From NCBI RefSeq assembly GCF_016899855.1, contig NZ_JACJJG010000008.1:1-62814 (forward strand): 62,814 bases of DNA, in the 5' to 3' direction. This stretch comes from Marseilla massiliensis. GTDB lineage: Bacteria; Bacteroidota; Bacteroidia; Bacteroidales; Bacteroidaceae. The position numbers and the translations under genes were made by a program. A model generated the notes under the pieces. That model worked only from the letters and a program-made list of their open reading frames with translations, did not search any database and had not been told where the DNA came from. How positions within the stretch are numbered: position 1 is the first letter of the stretch; each line of letters starts with the position of its first letter. Positions 1 to 8,422 of the stretch are shown one piece after another.

Positions 1-225
1 AACTCGCTCATGGACCTGCACGACAAAATCCTGCTGCGGAAAAGGGCGCTCATTGAAACCGTCAACGACGAACTCAAGAATGTATGCTACATTGAACATA
101 CCAGGCACCGCAGCATTGACGGTTTTGTTTCCGACCTGATTGCAGGGCTTATCGCATACAACCTGCTTCCTAAGAAACCGTCACTCAATATTGACATCAT
201 TGATAAAAGCAGGCTTATTGCATAA
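1..225 (+). CDS. IS982-family transposase, C-terminal part
   Basis: The open frame runs in from the left edge, so only about the last 74 residues are seen. The stretch KILLRKRALIETVNDELKN followed by IEHTRHRS and GLIAYN is the characteristic C-terminus of IS982-type DDE transposases, which cut and paste their insertion sequence. The integrase fragment immediately downstream lacks its N-terminus, which suggests that this element, or a deletion next to it, truncated that gene. The right terminal repeat of the element should lie between about 226 and 266, but I cannot define it without the left end. Confidence 0.8.
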   Translation, partial: NSLMDLHDKILLRKRALIETVNDELKNVCYIEHTRHRSIDGFVSDLIAGLIAYNLLPKKPSLNIDIIDKSRLIA

Positions 226-266
226 GATTATTATACCGAACTCACGTTAAAGAGTTATCCCAAACC

Positions 267-587
267 GTGCCATCATTGGCTGTGAAGGTTCGGACCAAGT
301 TGACCATGAAGCAAAAGAAGCAGGTAGATGATGGGAAAATCACAGTGGAACGTAACAGCAAGGGAGAGGTGATGATGCCTCGCTACAATTGTGTCACCAC
401 ACATACGGCACGCCGCAGCGGTATAACCAATATGTATCTTACACACAAATACACCATTTTACAGATGATGCACGTGAGTGGACATAAGACACAAAAGACA
501 TTCATGGACTACATCAAGCTCTCATCAGACGAAATCGCAGACGAAATTGATGCCATAACCAACCAAACAAGAGTGGACGTGTTTTGA
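267..587 (+). pseudogene. Tyrosine recombinase (integrase), C-terminal fragment
   Basis: About 106 residues match the end of a Bacteroidetes tyrosine recombinase. The HxxR motif is seen in HTARRSG, followed by the second histidine and the nucleophilic tyrosine in SGHKTQKTFMDYIK. The arm-binding and core-binding domains and the first catalytic arginine are missing. The break coincides with the end of the IS982 transposase. It was probably the integrase of the island that runs to about 16.8 kb, and it can no longer work. The start given is only the first in-frame methionine, not a real initiation site. Confidence 0.75.
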
Positions 588-735
588 AAAATATGCTTCA
601 AATATAATAGCAGATGTGCAAATTTTGCACATACTAATGTTTCGGATTGAGGTTGTTTTGTAAAATAGTGTTGCGCATTTCTTTTGCGCATCAAAATGCC
701 TTTATTTTTGTCCTTTTCAAACATTCAATATAATA

Positions 736-1572
736 GTGAGTAAAAACGATAAAGTGTCTATGAAGGATAAAGATGAAGTGCAGGTATGGCTTGAAGCTCA
801 TCCGCAAGAATATGCCCAATTTGCAGCCAGGATGAACGAGCAAGGTATTTGTGGCATATTAAAATTGGGTGAGGAAGCCTTTTTGTCATCGCCTGTCTTT
901 AGGGAAGAAATAGAAAAGATGGTTGCCGCTGGACATCTTGAGGCATCTGCCCTATTGGAAATTCTCTCTATGTCCGATTTCGCAGCCAACTACTTCAAGG
1001 GAAAAGAAAATGACAGGATGGCTATGGCTGCATGGATTAAGTATGGAGAATCGCCTGAACTGATAGTCAATGAATTGAGAAAGGCTATGGTGGAGCAAAA
1101 TAAGCGCAAGTACAGAAATCTGATATCCTCTTTGCTCAAATTGTTCTGGAATAAGTTCTTCCAAAGACGTTGTCTACAATATCGTGAGCGCGGCAAATCC
1201 AATAACCAAATTGCAACAGGCAATACATTCCTGACTTTGCTTTCCTCTCAAGATGAGAGCATGGTGAAAAGAATTGGGGAATGGACAAGCCGCCAATGCA
1301 CAGGCATGAGCACAGCCCACTTGTATATAGCCCTTATTGAAACCGGGGAGATTAGCCCTAAGATGCCATTGACCCGATTCGTGGATGCGATGCGTGCATC
1401 GTTCCCCAATCATACCATAGTTGGTGTACGGCAATTGCAGAAAAGCGTAAGCTACTTGCAAAACCTTTCGCCTAACCGGAAACAGTACGGCAAAGATGAA
1501 CCCGAACATCGCTTTGCCATTGATGCTATAAAGGCAAAAGTTCTGCTCATAAATACACAATCGAATGCTTGA
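736..1572 (+). CDS. Conserved hypothetical protein of mobilizable elements (DUF6043-like)
   Basis: The product has about 278 residues, is soluble and mostly helical, with no signal peptide or membrane segment. I recall similar proteins (annotated DUF6043) next to integrase, HTH and DUF3987 genes in Bacteroides mobilizable elements, and the neighbourhood here is the same, but the family name is from memory. The frame opens with GTG at 736; an in-frame ATG at 760 is an alternative. The middle is basic (RRCLQYRERGK). No catalytic motif is recognised, so a role in maintenance or transfer of the element is only inferred from position. Confidence 0.55.
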   Translation: MSKNDKVSMKDKDEVQVWLEAHPQEYAQFAARMNEQGICGILKLGEEAFLSSPVFREEIEKMVAAGHLEASALLEILSMSDFAANYFKGKENDRMAMAAWIKYGESPELIVNELRKAMVEQNKRKYRNLISSLLKLFWNKFFQRRCLQYRERGKSNNQIATGNTFLTLLSSQDESMVKRIGEWTSRQCTGMSTAHLYIALIETGEISPKMPLTRFVDAMRASFPNHTIVGVRQLQKSVSYLQNLSPNRKQYGKDEPEHRFAIDAIKAKVLLINTQSNA

Positions 1573-1588
1573 ATTCGATTCGCTTAAA

Positions 1589-1626
1589 TTCGTTCAGTTC
1601 GTTTTCAGATTCGCGAACTGAACGAA
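1589..1626. terminator. 13-bp inverted repeat after the accessory gene
   Basis: TTCGTTCAGTTCG (1589-1601) and CGAACTGAACGAA (1614-1626) are perfect reverse complements around a 12-base loop. The hairpin sits 17 bases after the stop codon at 1572 and 35 bases before a promoter-like box, so it could be a terminator or an operator for the HTH gene that follows. A T-run is poor on the plus strand, which weakens the terminator reading. Confidence 0.45.
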
Positions 1627-1660
1627 CCCTTATACCTTTTTAATTCAGCTGATTGCCATA

Positions 1661-1668
1661 TACCTTTG
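1661..1668 (+). promoter_or_regulatory. Bacteroidetes -7 box before the HTH gene
   Basis: TACCTTTG matches the TAnnTTTG -7 consensus and is followed by GCACC. It would give a leader of about 80 bases before the HTH gene at 1755. The leader contains a small hairpin, CTCCA-TGT-TGGAG (1677-1689). Confidence 0.55.
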
Positions 1669-1754
1669 CACCATCACTCCATGTTGGAGCGGTGGCGTTT
1701 CTGTCTTCAATCCGTCGGCAGGACCGGCCTTAACCAAGACGGTAAACAGATATT

Positions 1755-2069
1755 ATGGACGATTTATTCAATATCCTCAACGATGGTAAAGCCCACGTGA
1801 AAGTGGAAATGAATGCCGCAGACTTGAAGGCATTCTCGGATGAACTTATCCGCCGTGCCAAGGATGAACTTGGCTCCATGGTGGAAGCGGCCCGTAAGGA
1901 GCGGATGCTTTCCAAGGCGGAGGTAAAAGAGTTGTTCGGTGTATGCGATGCAACTTTGTGGCACTGGGACAAGAAAGGCATTCTTAAACCCGTCAAGACA
2001 GGCAACAAGGTACTTTATCCCGAATATGAGGTGCGCAAGGCGCTCGGTAAACGTAACCAAATTATCTAA
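1755..2069 (+). CDS. Small HTH DNA-binding protein
   Basis: The product has 104 residues: a helical N-terminal half and a C-terminal MerR/excisionase-type winged HTH. The sequence LSKAEVKELFGVCDATLWHW, then a GILKPVKTGNKVLYPEYEV wing, is typical of HTH_17 proteins that sit beside DUF3987 genes in Bacteroides mobile elements. The DUF3987 gene starts 4 bases after its stop, so the two are likely cotranscribed. It probably regulates the element or helps excision; no evidence decides between these. Confidence 0.7.
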   Translation: MDDLFNILNDGKAHVKVEMNAADLKAFSDELIRRAKDELGSMVEAARKERMLSKAEVKELFGVCDATLWHWDKKGILKPVKTGNKVLYPEYEVRKALGKRNQII

Positions 2070-2073
2070 ATGT

Positions 2074-3383
2074 ATGGACAACTCTGTTACTTTCCCTGTC
2101 GGTATATTCCCTGCCTCAATCCGAGACATTGTGGAATCGCTGCAAAGGTACGAAAATTACCAAATTGATTTCACTTCCGCTGCTTTCTTGACTGTATTTG
2201 CCGCAGCTATGGGTAATACGTGGTCGGCACGTTTTATGACCGGGTGGGTAAGCCATCCTATCATCTACATGGTGCTGATAGGCCCACCCAGTTGCGGCAA
2301 GACACCGCCATTGCGCCAGGCAGTTACTCCTCTGCTGAAGTTGGATGAAGCCTATGATCGTGTATATTTAAAAGAAATCAGCCTGTATCGCAAATGGGAA
2401 CGGCTTACTGCCAAACAGCGCAAGCAGCAATCCATGCCGGAAGAGATGGAGATGCCGCAGCGCAAGTGTCATGTGGTGGTCAACTCTACCATAGAAGCCC
2501 TTATTTCAGCCATGCGTGACAATCCCCGTGGAGTGCTCATCTACAATGATGAGATGACAGCCTGCTTTCCAACTTCAACCGTTACAACGGTTCGGATGAA
2601 AGCTATTTTCTGAGCCTGTTCAGCGGCACGCCATTCAAATATACCCGGAAGTCGAACAATGAGTACATCTTCCTGTCACAGCCTTATTGTTCCATTATCG
2701 GCTCGACGCAACCCGGTATGCTTTCCGCGTTATTTGGTGGTAAACGCTCCCTGAATGGATTTTCTTCACGTTTCTTGAAGGTCTATCCCCATATCTCAAC
2801 AATGCCTTCCTGGAACGAAACTTCCATGCCGGGAGAGGTATTGGAGGAATGGGAGCATATCATCCGAAAGGTAGATGGCATAAAGCCGCCTACTGCACAA
2901 GAGGGGAAAATAAACTCCATTGAACTTTCCTTTTCATTGTCAGCGAAACATCGGTTGATAAGCTGGAAAAACGAGGTGAACAGCCGTATCTATTCAGACT
3001 CGGAAAACGAAACGGAGAAAGCCTTGTGTGGCAAACTGGAGACTTACATAATCCGCTTTTGTCTTGTCATACAAGTTATGCGTGGTATATGTGGAGAAGC
3101 TGAAATAAAAGAGATTGACGAAGAGAGTGCCATGCGTGCCATCATGTTGATTGAATATTTCCGCGCGATGGAAAGCCGCATAACTCCTGAAATAGAAGTA
3201 GGAGTATTGGACTTACGCCACACCGAATTGCTTGTCCTCTTGCCTCAATCTTTCACCACATCCGAAGCTGTTGCCACCGGTAGGAAAATAGGCTTGTCAG
3301 AATCCACCGTCAAAAGGTTCTTGCGAGAAGGCGCACGTGATTTCATCCGCAAAGAGGCGCATGGACATTACAGCAAATTCTGA
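2074..3383 (+). pseudogene. DUF3987-type ATPase, broken by a one-base frameshift
   Basis: The frame starts at ATG 2074 and shows a P-loop, GPPSCGKTPP, about 70 residues in, as in DUF3987 proteins of Bacteroidetes mobile elements, which resemble primase or replication ATPases. After NDEMTA the frame is lost. The expected continuation (SNFNRYNGSDESYF and onward) lies in another frame, which stays open to 3383 and ends in a helical DNA-binding-like tail. The junction GCCTGCTTTCC (2560-2570) would read on as A-W-L-S-N-F if one G were restored next to 2563-2564. A single deleted G is therefore the simplest cause, though an assembly error is possible. Confidence 0.7.
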
Positions 3384-3854
3384 AATATCAATGACACTTT
3401 GACATTTTGACACGATGACACTTTCCTCCAAACAAGAAACAGATGGCTGTTCTTTTACGGAAACAAACTATCTGTTTTTAGATCGCTTTATTGCTAAATA
3501 ATCCTCTATAACATGCTCAAACTTTGGCTTTTTGTCGCAAATAATTTATATTTTTTGCAACAAAATATAGTATAATGACAGTTATTGTATCTATTATTCG
3601 TTAATTATCAATATCTTTCTGTTAAAAAGATAGAAAAGTGGATTTATAGGTTCTGCCTACATTCTGAAATGGAGAGATTTAACGTATTTAATTTTTGTGT
3701 GTATGAAAATCATGTTTATATGCTCTCAAATCCGTTTGTCTTGATTTCCTGTTTTAATGCTGTGGTGTAAGAAAAGATAGTGCTTAGAAAAGGTATTTTG
3801 AAAAAGGGTGCGGAGAATTTTGACGAAACATTTTGTGCTTTGAAGAGAAAACTG
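3384..3854. other. Gene-free AT-rich stretch
   Basis: No convincing coding frame is seen. A 61-codon frame at 3585-3770 has no recognisable content. Apart from the promoter at its right end, I see no structure in this stretch. Confidence 0.5.
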
Positions 3855-3862
3855 TATCTTTG
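3855..3862 (+). promoter_or_regulatory. -7 box for the AbiF-associated RNA
   Basis: TATCTTTG fits the Bacteroidetes -7 consensus and is followed by GCACC. Transcription would begin near 3867, directly at the short structured RNA that precedes the abi gene. Confidence 0.6.
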
Positions 3863-3867
3863 CACCA

Positions 3868-3919
3868 TTAGAACCTGCCAAGCCTCTTAACAATGCTCAA
3901 ATCGGCGGGTCGTTTTTTT
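3868..3919 (+). ncRNA. abiF-type small RNA upstream of the abi gene
   Basis: A roughly 50-base transcript would contain ACCTGCC (3873-3879) pairing with GGCGGGT (3904-3910), one pair being G-U, followed by a run of seven T. The loop carries CTTAACAATGCTCAAAT. A short structured RNA ending in a terminator-like hairpin just upstream of an Abi_2 gene matches my recollection of the published abiF RNA motif. The RNA may guide or restrain the HEPN protein; that role is inferred from the family. It could instead be a simple attenuator, but the loop sequence and the gene context favour the motif. Confidence 0.65.
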
Positions 3920-3930
3920 ATTATAGGTAC

Positions 3931-4830
3931 ATGAAAACAGGTTTCCCCAAGCCATACTCAACACCAAAAGAGATTGTCCAGCTACTCAAAAGCCGCGGAA
4001 TGCACTTCTGCGATGAGGGCAAAGCGGAAAGCTATATGATGAATATCGGCTATCACAGGTTGTCTGCTTATATCTTTCCGTTCTACAAAAGTCCAAAAAG
4101 CGACTTGGCCTTGAAGGGCGGTACGACCTTTGAGCAGGTGATGACGCTTTACCGTTTTGACAAGAAGTTGCGTATCGTGCTTTTCAATGAAATAGAAAAG
4201 ATAGAAGTGGCAATCCGCAGTGTGTTGGCAAATATGGGATGCCAAGAACTTAACGACAAGTATTGGATAACAAAGGCTGAATACTTTGCCAACGGTGAGA
4301 AATTCAACCAAACGCTGGCAGTCATAGAAAAGGAATTGGCATCAAGTAAGGAAGAATACATTGAAAATTTCAGGCACAATTACATTGAGGACTATCCTCC
4401 GGCATGGATGATAACCGAGGTCTTGTCTTTCGGAAACTTGAACTACATCTATTCCAATATTGCAAGCAACCGGCTGAGGAAACTTATTGCCGACTATTTC
4501 GGACTAAAACCGCAAGTATTCACTTCTTGGCTTACTGTGCTTGCCAATTTGCGCAATATGTGCTGCCACCATGCGAGAGTATGGAACAGGGATTTTATGC
4601 TCAACCCAGCAGAGCCACGTAAGGCTTCTAAAGTCTGGATTGATACGTCCAAGCTGGATAAGAAAAAGGTGTTTTATCGCTTGTGCATTATCAGGTATTT
4701 CCTTTCCGCTGTTTCTCCAAGTAACAACTTTAATGCAAAAATAGCAGACTTATTATCCAAGTTCCCGCCAATAGACATCGTGGCTATGGGCTTTTGTAAG
4801 GATTGGCAGAATGAATCCCTGTGGCAGTAA
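3931..4830 (+). CDS. AbiF/AbiD-like abortive infection protein (HEPN RNase family)
   Basis: The product has 299 residues and is an Abi_2 family member. It shows the family block GYHRLSAYIFPF near residue 40, FDKKLRIVLFNEIEKIEVAIR near 77, and the HEPN motif LRNMCCHHARVWNR, with R208, N209 and H213 as the expected RNase residues. Proteins of this family stop phage by damaging RNA and are considered relatives of Cas13. The gene follows its small RNA by 11 bases, and the pair would act as one unit. It stands outside the WYL operator set, with its own promoter at 3855. The start ATG 3931 fits the family's usual N-terminus (KPYST-KEIV). Confidence 0.85.
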   Translation: MKTGFPKPYSTPKEIVQLLKSRGMHFCDEGKAESYMMNIGYHRLSAYIFPFYKSPKSDLALKGGTTFEQVMTLYRFDKKLRIVLFNEIEKIEVAIRSVLANMGCQELNDKYWITKAEYFANGEKFNQTLAVIEKELASSKEEYIENFRHNYIEDYPPAWMITEVLSFGNLNYIYSNIASNRLRKLIADYFGLKPQVFTSWLTVLANLRNMCCHHARVWNRDFMLNPAEPRKASKVWIDTSKLDKKKVFYRLCIIRYFLSAVSPSNNFNAKIADLLSKFPPIDIVAMGFCKDWQNESLWQ

Positions 4831-4926
4831 GGTAATCATTCGCTAATCAACGTATAATAAAATGGCACTAACAGTTTTGACTGAAAGTGCCCTAATTATA
4901 ACGCAATTTGCGAGATTTAGTTTTAT

Positions 4927-4962
4927 TACGAATATAGAGTTCGTATTTATTTTGTAACTTTG
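4927..4962 (+). promoter_or_regulatory. Operator-promoter 1 (helicase operon)
   Basis: The perfect inverted repeat TACGAA-N7-TTCGTA occupies 4927-4945. The -7 box TAACTTTG lies at 4955-4962, starting 28 bases after the repeat starts. No TTTG is found at the usual -33 position, which the operator covers. The same arrangement recurs before the WG gene and the retron. The likely binder is the WYL protein encoded in this operon. The leader to the helicase ATG at 5030 is about 65 bases. Confidence 0.75.
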
Positions 4963-5029
4963 CACCATAAATGTTATTGAATAACAATAAGGATATTAAA
5001 TTCCTAAATAAGAACAAATATCGTAATTT

Positions 5030-6661
5030 ATGAGGCTAGAGAAATGGTTTATATCAAATTTGGACGATTCTCAACGACAAATTATAGTCAGAGACCCCAA
5101 TGAAAATTTGATTGTACAAGGAGCTGCAGGTAGTGGAAAAACTAACCTTGCAATACATAGAGCAGTACAAGCAAGTGCTTATAGTGCCTCTTATGCCTTA
5201 GTTGTATACACTCGTGCCTTAAAACGAATGGTAGCTTATGGATTAGACGAACTCGACTTGGATAAAGAACGTATCGCCTATGACTGGGCTTGGAACCATC
5301 GTGGATTTGATTTAATAGGCGATGTATATTGCCAATGTAAAATTACTACTGATGTTAATGGTTATCCTAAAATATTCATAGTTAATGGGATTTCAGTCAG
5401 GACATTTGCCTATTCTAACCAAGGAAAATTTAAAGTCAACGACCCAACGAACTCTATACATGGAATTTATAAAGAAATTCATTGCGTGTTAAATGGCTCT
5501 GCTATTGAGGGAAATAGCTTTTACCGAAAAACTGAAACGTTGACCATTTTGGATACTTCAACAAATCGAATTGTTGAAGGTCAAGCATATGTATTCGTAG
5601 AGGTTCTAAATGAAAAACTATATATTTTTCAGGATGGGAATATTCGCGAATTTGAATTTGTAGGGACGGATTATTCCAAAGCCAGTGAAAAATATCCAGA
5701 TTCACTTTTAGTTAGCATAGACTTTGCTGATTGGGTTGCATACTCTTTTTATAGAGCCTTTGGAAGAAGAGTTAAATGGTTTAGAGAAGTCAATGAACAT
5801 TCTCATGTGAACTTAAATAGTATTGACTATATGCTTATACCCAGTGGCACACTATTTAAAAAAGCAGAAAATAAAATTGACTACTTGATAATCGACGAGG
5901 CGCAGGATTTTAGTGTAGCTAACTATATAAGCAGATTTATCCCCAAAGTAAACAAAAGTCTCACCTTGTTTGGAGATTCTGCACAAAAAATCTATCAAAA
6001 TCGTGGTGCAAGTATGGACGAAATAACTTCTGCATTACGATATAGAAGATTATTCCTGAAATATAATTATCGTTTGCCTAAGTCTATTGCAAGAATGGCT
6101 CAAGACATTGTAATACCATCAGTGGATCTTATTACGGACAACATGAAAGATGGAGGTAATAGTGATTATCCTCAATATCCTAAACCTGTAGTTCAAAAGT
6201 TTAAGAGCAAAGAGGATGAACTTAAAACGATTGTCAATAAGATAAAAATGGAGGATTTAGATGATGTAGCCATTCTTGTACCTTTTGAAGAAGATGTCAA
6301 ATATGTACATCAGTTTTTCCAAGAAAAAGGAATACAAACGCAAGTGCTCTATCGCACTCGTAAAGAAGTACCTTATCATACAATTGACACATTAGACTTT
6401 ACAAACATTGATTTGCCATGCATATTGACGTATCATTCTGCAAAAGGTACAGAATTTGATAATGTCTTCATACCATTTGCGAATAACGAAGAACTCATAG
6501 ATAGAAATGCGTTCTATGTTGCTTGTACTCGTGCATCATATAGCTTATGCATATCTTTTTCCAGTAGTAAGGTAACACGCTTTCTGAACAATGTAAAACC
6601 GTCATGCATAGTGGAAAAAAATGTTCCTGCAGATGCATGGACTGAAACAAGGAAAAACTAA
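5030..6661 (+). CDS. Superfamily 1 (UvrD/Rep-like) helicase, first gene of a WYL-linked module
   Basis: The product has 543 residues. Seen motifs: GAAGSGKT (residues 31-38, Walker A), IIDEAQDF (near 288, motif II), LFGDSAQKIYQ (motif III), YNYRLPKSIARMA (motif IV region), TYHSAKGTEFDNVF (motif V) and FYVACTRASYSL (motif VI). It is shorter than UvrD, and the region between motifs Ia and II is replaced by an insert of about 180 residues with no recognised domain. It should be an ATP-driven DNA or RNA translocase. The next gene starts 2 bases after its stop, so the two are probably translated together. Its position in a mobile island next to abi and retron genes suggests phage defence. Confidence 0.85.
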   Translation: MRLEKWFISNLDDSQRQIIVRDPNENLIVQGAAGSGKTNLAIHRAVQASAYSASYALVVYTRALKRMVAYGLDELDLDKERIAYDWAWNHRGFDLIGDVYCQCKITTDVNGYPKIFIVNGISVRTFAYSNQGKFKVNDPTNSIHGIYKEIHCVLNGSAIEGNSFYRKTETLTILDTSTNRIVEGQAYVFVEVLNEKLYIFQDGNIREFEFVGTDYSKASEKYPDSLLVSIDFADWVAYSFYRAFGRRVKWFREVNEHSHVNLNSIDYMLIPSGTLFKKAENKIDYLIIDEAQDFSVANYISRFIPKVNKSLTLFGDSAQKIYQNRGASMDEITSALRYRRLFLKYNYRLPKSIARMAQDIVIPSVDLITDNMKDGGNSDYPQYPKPVVQKFKSKEDELKTIVNKIKMEDLDDVAILVPFEEDVKYVHQFFQEKGIQTQVLYRTRKEVPYHTIDTLDFTNIDLPCILTYHSAKGTEFDNVFIPFANNEELIDRNAFYVACTRASYSLCISFSSSKVTRFLNNVKPSCIVEKNVPADAWTETRKN

Positions 6662-6663
6662 AG

Positions 6664-8418
6664 ATGAAATATTGGATTATTATAGATTCTTGGAATTTGA
6701 TGGAGACTTTCATAACAGAAAGCTTATCTCCGTACAATTTCTACGAACGGCGTTCATTTGGCAATGATTTGACCAGATATATAAACAAGGAGGGGTCATT
6801 TACTAATTTACTCCTATTTAGGGATGAGCCGTTAAGTGAATATGCAATTCAAGTTGATGAAACCCTCTTGAACAAGGAGTTGCTAACACCTGTATCAAAA
6901 GGAAAAATAACATGTTACTCATACCCGACCACGATTTATTATAAACGAGGTATGATATCATTCCGTTTTATGAGCGAAAATGCCATAAAATCATTTGTCG
7001 CTGAGTCTAAAATAATAATAGAGGTCAAAACGATTGAGAAATACATAGATTCATTCTATATCCAGCCTGATACAAACTTACATCCAGTCAAATTCGATAG
7101 AACCAGTTCTATTCCTTTTAATATGGATGATTATATCCGGAAAGACAATTTGTTTAATTCTATAAAGGGGGCGATTATTGCATATACATGCGGTGTCTTA
7201 ACTAATACTTCGCAGAAGAATCAAACCTTGGTATTGGCTTTGAATGAACTTAAGAACCAAGTAGCGGGGTTAAACACTAATATAATGATTAGCGAAGGTG
7301 TGATTCCCAACTTTGTTCCTGTCAAAAAGGCTTTAGCAACTGTACAAAATATTATTTCTTCTGATAATCAAGGTATAGAGACATCTGTAGATGTTTTAAG
7401 GCATATCGTAAATGAGATACTTCCATTGTCCATCAAAAGATGTGCTGAAATAGCGAAACGCAAATCTCCTTCTTATGATCAAAAGCTGGAACAACTAAAA
7501 GAGAAAGAAATAGAATGCTCAAAAAAACTTGATGTTTTAGAAGATCAAAACATCAATGAAGCAAAGAATGAACTTCAACAAATTAAAAATCTGGAGGTTG
7601 AAAATGGTTTGCGTGAAGGGAAAAAACGAAAGTTTTTCCCGAAAGGAAGTAGTGTATATATTCGAAAAAAAGAATTGCAGGAAATTATAAACAGATTTAA
7701 AGAAAATAACGCTGAGTATAAATCCCTAAAACATGAACTCAAAAATATTAAAGACGAGTTGTCCTTTGCAGTATCAGGAACTACACAATATGATGCTTCA
7801 TTAGAGGCTCTCTTTACAAGGTTCAGTGACAATATTAATAATATTCTGAAAACGTTAAAAAAACAGATTTCCACTTCAGAACAAACCGTAACGCTTGATA
7901 ATATAGTTTTCCATAAAGGGCTGCATATTATTGAGGACGAAAGTGATATTGAATATCAGTATTTTGATATTGTATTAAATTTCATTCTCAATAATCCCAA
8001 CGGAAAAAATAGTGTTGTTTCTGACAATAGAATACTTGACATAATAAGTAATACAGGTAAGATTTTTAAGGAAAAATTCCCATCTCTTGATGCCAAAGGA
8101 GATCTTATCTTAAATACAATTAGAGATTATTGGCAATACAAAAAGCAAAAGAAAGATAATTTTTCAATACCACAAGATATGCCTGTACTTCAAGCGATTC
8201 TGTCCTTCTTTATAAAATCAAGGGGATTTGACCAAATTGAAAGGTTTATGATGAATAGAGCATATCATCATAAAGAACTTGCTTATATGCTTTGTGGTTG
8301 CTTAATGGGGTATGCAGCCCTGCCAAAGACTTTGACATCTGTTATCTATTCTCAAGATAAACAAAAGATAGAAGAGTGTACCGAAACGTATCTGTTTAAC
8401 TTGCTAAAAGAAATATAG
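6664..8418 (+). CDS. Unrecognised 584-residue coiled-coil protein, partner of the helicase
   Basis: I do not recognise the family. The N-terminus (KYWIIIDSWNLMETFI) is beta-like and hydrophobic but not a signal peptide. Residues of about 250-410 are rich in Lys and Glu with heptad spacing, indicating coiled coils, with a basic stretch REGKKRKFFPKGS in the middle. The C-terminal 180 residues are helical. I see no P-loop, TOPRIM, nuclease or HEPN motif. The tight linkage to the helicase upstream and the WYL gene 4 bases downstream implies that it is the effector or sensor of the same system. Codon use is AT-rich like its neighbours and unlike the chromosome to the right. Confidence 0.6.
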   Translation: MKYWIIIDSWNLMETFITESLSPYNFYERRSFGNDLTRYINKEGSFTNLLLFRDEPLSEYAIQVDETLLNKELLTPVSKGKITCYSYPTTIYYKRGMISFRFMSENAIKSFVAESKIIIEVKTIEKYIDSFYIQPDTNLHPVKFDRTSSIPFNMDDYIRKDNLFNSIKGAIIAYTCGVLTNTSQKNQTLVLALNELKNQVAGLNTNIMISEGVIPNFVPVKKALATVQNIISSDNQGIETSVDVLRHIVNEILPLSIKRCAEIAKRKSPSYDQKLEQLKEKEIECSKKLDVLEDQNINEAKNELQQIKNLEVENGLREGKKRKFFPKGSSVYIRKKELQEIINRFKENNAEYKSLKHELKNIKDELSFAVSGTTQYDASLEALFTRFSDNINNILKTLKKQISTSEQTVTLDNIVFHKGLHIIEDESDIEYQYFDIVLNFILNNPNGKNSVVSDNRILDIISNTGKIFKEKFPSLDAKGDLILNTIRDYWQYKKQKKDNFSIPQDMPVLQAILSFFIKSRGFDQIERFMMNRAYHHKELAYMLCGCLMGYAALPKTLTSVIYSQDKQKIEECTETYLFNLLKEI

Positions 8419-8422
8419 GTTT

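Noticed and set aside
3585..3770. 61-codon reading frame
   Set aside because: No ribosome site, no domain, and low-complexity AT-rich composition.
5030..8418. Gabija (GajA/GajB) pair
   Set aside because: The helicase could be GajB-like, but the 584-residue partner shows no ATPase P-loop or TOPRIM motif and follows rather than precedes the helicase.
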